Positions 60,217 through 64,000 of a DNA stretch of 64,000 nucleotides are shown here, piece after piece. Location of the stretch: NCBI GenBank assembly GCA_940671915.1, contig CALNVZ010002100.1:5650606-5714605 (forward strand). The letters are read 5' to 3'. The notes under the pieces were generated by a model, which did no database searches, was not told the DNA's origin, and worked only from the letters and a program-made list of their open reading frames with translations. This DNA is from Paracentrotus lividus. Lineage: Eukaryota > Echinodermata > Echinoidea > Camarodonta > Echinidae. Numbering within the stretch: position 1 is the stretch's first letter; every line of letters begins with the position of its first letter. The position numbers were made by a program, and so were the translations under genes.

Positions 60217-61399
60217 TACGAACATATATTACTAGCATCTTCAATTATTTCACATATTCCAAAAGAGTAACTCCTCCCGCATCTTTTGGTACCATTTTTG
60301 TGTGGTATGTCTTCACGCTTGGATGAACACGACACATTGTTACATAAATGTAACAGAGGGCCAAAATGTAACATACGAACTTCTAGTACTAGCATCTTCA
60401 ATTAGTCTCTTACGAAAACCTCCAAACCTAAATAACAATATGACTATTACACAAATTTGTTACCTTTTGAATCTTTGCGGAAATTTGAACTTAACCCATG
60501 AAAACAAATTTACCGACCTCTATTGGCAATGATATTATTTTCCTTCATTTAGGTAATAATTTATGTAAGAAAGCTATATGCAAAATTTTTATACAAAAAC
60601 TTTCCTCCTCATTCATGCTGTATTGTTACGTGTATCAAACGAAAAATCAGCTTATTTAGCCTAGGTCCCGATTTTGATTTTAGACATCATTCTCATAGAC
60701 ATTTAAAAAAAATTTGAAACATTTGAAACCTCATTCATCAAGCGATGTATTTTTGTCATAAAATATTTAATTCTAACTTTATTCAGAATTTGAAAGCTTA
60801 TATTTTTAGATTTCCAAAAACTATACCGAGCTTTAATTGTCTAAAGCACTTCCACATTCTTACGCTAGGCAATTATGATTGATCTATTGATTTTATTGGT
60901 CAAATTTGTGATGAATACATTTAGATTTTAAATGAAGAAAAGGGGAACAAAAAGGAAATTGGAAAAGATAACCAATAAAATTATACTTACAGTGGGGTCA
61001 TACTATACATGAATCTAGATATAAAATGTTTTGAATGCAAATGTCTTTCTTTTTCAAATGTTTTGTTTTTGGTAGCTAATAAAAACGATTAAAATTGGTT
61101 TTGTTATACTTTATAACTTAAAGACTTTCTACAGATGTGAATTGATACTTCATCGCAGCAAGAACATCGTCTATAATTTATTTTTTTCAATTTAGTCAAG
61201 AGTATTGATATGTGTTCAATGCGGGAAATAAAAAGGGAGAAAATAAATAAAAAATAAGTGTTATGAAAGCAGATCCAAGATAAAATAATAACGATCTTGA
61301 AAGTGGGAATCAGAAGAAATCTGATCATTGTAATTTGTGTCACAGTGTCACGGTTGCCGGTGAATCAAAAAAAAAAAAAAAAAAAAAAAGATTTAACTT
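58919..61399. other. 3' flank of gene 2, no gene seen
   Basis: AT-rich, with (GA)n (59,819-59,939), (TA)n (60,182-60,211), a poly-A run (61,368-61,389), and a diverged 35-base direct repeat (ACATACGAAC to CTTCAATTA) at about 60,214 and 60,371. The gene 2 poly(A) site was not identified with confidence. Confidence 0.6.
59819..59939. repeat. (GA)n microsatellite, about 120 bases
   Basis: Interrupted GA units with occasional CAGA and CGA. Confidence 0.95.
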
Positions 61400-62396
61400 C
61401 AGGGCAAGTCCACGCTATTTTGCAATGTAACAAACGGGACATTCAGAGACAAAAATAGGCATTTTTGATAAATCTTAAATTGAAATCTCAATCCTTGGGT
61501 ATATTTTTGAAGGTACTAAGAACCTTCAACAAAATCATATATAATAATTTAAATAACTCAATTCATTTTTAATTTATGATAATTTATTCGTTCGTAACAC
61601 ATGATACCAGGGGAAAAAAAATTGTGTTTTTCAATTTTGAATTTGTTCACATGATACTAGGAATTTAAAGAGCAGATAAAAACTTACATAGTCACATGCT
61701 CTTAACCATTAAATAAACTTTCTAAATACATATTTTAATGTTGATACAACTTCAAGTTTTTTGGCAAGGTCAAGTTTTCAAAAATATGCCAACGTCACAC
61801 ACGGGACAATTGTTCCATTAAACATTTGGTGTAGCCATGAAGGCGTAGCAACATATTGTGTAAAAAAATCCTGCTGATTAAACAAAATAAACATAATACA
61901 ACACACCAATGTAAAACATACTTATTTTGTTTCATTAATTAAGGAGGGAGGGAGAGTAATAAAATTATATTATCTTACATCAGCTCAGTATCTTTTGTGA
62001 GACTGCTTCTGAGACATGAATACTTTAAGAATAAAAATATGGAAAGTTATGTGCTAGGTTTGTGATATTTTCACCAGAGGAAGCCAAGATGATATTGAAA
62101 CAGAAAATATATACTTTTTGGTTGTATTCCTATAACAAACCCTTTAATAATATTGGTTGAAAATAGCATTTCTAATGCATTTTATCATTTTTCATTAATA
62201 TTAATGAGCCCTGTGACGTCATATGACCTTGAAATGACTTTTTGACCTCCTTTGCATTAAGTTTATTTCATACACTTTGTGGTGATATATGATACATTAT
62301 ATGTACCTCACTAACCTCACTGACACACTTGATACAAAAATGGTTGAAAAGTTGAAAAATCACCACCTCGGGAACAAATAGCTTGGACTTGCCCTT
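61400..62396. mobile_element. About 1-kb inverted-repeat element
   Basis: Left end CAGGGCAAGTCCACGCTATT; inverted right end AAGGGCAAGTCCAAGCTATT, a near match over about 20 bases. Internal ACACGGGACAATTG and AAACGGGACATTC words repeat. No transposase frame. Flanks have no clean duplication. A non-autonomous DNA element, superfamily unknown. Confidence 0.6.
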
Positions 62397-62517
62397 CAAT
62401 AAAAATATTGAAAACGATTTAAATGTAATATCTTGAGATTTTAGTTGTGTGTGGATGAACTCAAAACATGGAATCCAATGTTTATGTAACGTAAGATAAA
62501 CTACAAAATCACTCATC

Positions 62518-62760
62518 TTGAATAATAACTTGATTCTGCTTGCGATGTCCAGTTCCGCCGTGATGTCGACCGCCACGGCTCCGGGGTTGATAGCTGCTGC
62601 GTTGATCGACCCCACAGTCTCCCAGTTTCTCCACGCCTTGTTATGCCTCCGCCGCTGCTTTGATCTTCCGTTCAGAGTTCTATCCCGCTGTGAAAAATCC
62701 AGGCGACTCGGCAATAACGTTTCATCGTACTTTCATCAGACACTAGAACTCGCATCTCAT
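62518..62760. other. GC-rich open segment, uncertain
   Basis: A 240-base GC-rich island in AT-rich DNA, open on both strands. Minus strand reads QRRRHNKAWRNWETVGSINA, then AAINPGAVAVDITAELDIAS; plus strand reads MSSSAVMSTATAPGLIAAAL. The minus reading has protein-like composition, but no start codon or splice set that I trust. It could be part of an exon, or an unrecognised repeat piece next to the 61.4-62.4 kb element. Confidence 0.25.
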
Positions 62761-63912
62761 CACATCAGCCACAGTTTATTGACTAAAATTATCGCAAATC
62801 ATTACAAAATCCTTCTTTTAACTTAGTCCGTCGAACAGGAGAAAAGTAGAGAAAATAATGGAGAGAAATCCATATATTCTTCGCCTCCCTGTATACCACA
62901 TGGTTACAGCTCATGTGTCGTAACAATTAAAAGTCTCTTCGTCTACTCTTGGAAACCCGCAAACAGAAAATTAGCACAGGTGTTTAAAATGCCTTCTTAG
63001 TAATTTACAACGTGTATAAATTATGTGATGCATCACATCGAAATCAGACACAAGTCGCCAAGCAAATTAAAGCACAGTGCCGAGGAAATCGGTAAAATTA
63101 TCAAAACTGTCTTATTTGGGGGAAATATTTCTTGATTTTCTGAATTTTCAATGTTTCTTGTATGATCTGTAAAAAAGATGAATAGAAATGATTAGGGGAA
63201 AGCCTTTAAAAATGGATTTTTTTTTGTTGTTGTTGGGATATTTGACTCTTTTCTGGCGACTTGTGTCTGATTTTGATGAGATTGGTCACATATATCAGGG
63301 CTGTACAATTTCTTTCCTGACAATTGGTCGAGTGCTGTGCATTTTTTTCTTATAGATGCATGATGATATTTGTTTTTGATGAGCTATTGGTATTCAAATG
63401 GCACATGGTACCACAAAAGGAGTGGTGCATGGTGGATTGAGGTTGTGATGTAGGTCAATTTAGGTAGGTCATGACGCAACAATTATTATCCCCGTGGCAA
63501 TTTTGACCATGCATCCCTGCCTGAAAAGATAAAACCATAGCGAATCTATCCTTCGAGACCAAGGGGACGGGGGTCTGTACTATAGCACGTGTCATGTAAG
63601 ATTACAAATTAATTCATAACACGATATTACAAGAGAACAGTTTACTGTTTACTAAACATTAAAATTGTATGCATTTTTTTAAACAAAGGATGTTCTGCTT
63701 GCCTGACCTAACAACAGCTAATGTATGCAAATTGGATTCAATGTATTGTTATTACAGGTCGTTTGAATACCTTGTGACTATCTCACCATGAAAGAAACAT
63801 GGATAAATTTGAATAATGTTAGTAAACTGGTCTATTGAAATGATGAACCCCCTCTACATTCTCAAATCCTACTCCGTCAATGAACTTAAACATAGTCAGA
63901 GAGGCTACAGCC
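62761..63912. other. Intergenic, nothing recognised
   Basis: No gene, repeat or inverted-end pair that I can support. Confidence 0.5.
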
Positions 63913-64000
63913 CGATAGTCCGCGGGTCCTATAGTCCGCGGGTCCGATAGTCCGCGGGTCCGATAGTCCGCGGGTCCTATAGTCCGCGGGTCCGATAGTC
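63913..64000. repeat. 16-base tandem repeat running off the window
   Basis: Five and a half copies of CGATAGTCCGCGGGTC, alternating with CTATAGTCCGCGGGTC. Each unit contains the palindrome CCGCGG. Copies differ at one base only, so expansion is recent; the total length is unknown. Confidence 0.9.

Overview
The window is animal nuclear DNA: AT-rich, gene-poor, with spliced genes, kilobase introns, many microsatellites and short inverted-repeat elements. The gene content (a solute-carrier-6 transporter with classic metazoan exon sizes, and secreted acidic Gly/Asp-rich proteins with a Kazal domain) and the repeat style suggest a marine deuterostome. An echinoderm such as a sea urchin is my best guess, but nothing here proves it. 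There are 60 N at 33,591-33,650, so this is a draft assembly.

Region 1 (about 4.7-24.3 kb, minus strand, possibly reaching 33.0 kb). Eleven coding exons of one SLC6 Na+/Cl--coupled transporter, of the GABA/taurine/betaine/creatine branch. The splice phases agree at every junction and give a protein of about 654 residues. Exon 8 is one base short of the frame its neighbours require, so the copy as printed carries a frameshift in a host gene. An in-frame alternative first exon may lie at 32,884-32,992. The introns carry minisatellites, MITE-like elements and a Tc1-like end, several within tens of bases of splice donors.

Region 2 (24.3-49.5 kb). No confident gene. It holds an isolated exon-like piece (30,931-31,054, minus), a (CA)n tract, the assembly gap, a degenerate CAG-rich tract and several inverted-repeat elements. 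The clearest are an 872-base element with repeated GGGGTAATTATGGCCCC boxes (39,461-40,332), a 470-base element with ends matching over about 75 bases (43,288-43,757) and a 156-base element with a 5-base target duplication (46,027-46,182).

Region 3 (49.5-59 kb, plus strand). A tandem pair of paralogous secreted-protein genes. Each has a TATAAATA box, a 5' UTR exon, a 67-base signal-peptide exon, a long Gly/Asp(/Cys)-rich acidic exon with Ser/Asp or Ser/Glu runs, a Kazal exon and a short last exon; every coding intron is phase 1. Both conserve an R-x-R-R site just after the signal peptide. The long exon is out of frame by +2 in gene 1 and changes frame repeatedly in gene 2. This pair is the most interesting content: candidate secreted, phosphorylatable, cation-binding matrix proteins with a protease-inhibitor-like head, a role that is inferred and not shown.

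Region 4 (59-64 kb). No confident gene. It holds (GA)n and (TA)n tracts, a roughly 1-kb inverted-repeat element (61.4-62.4 kb) beside a small GC-rich open segment, and at the right edge a 16-base tandem repeat that runs off the window.
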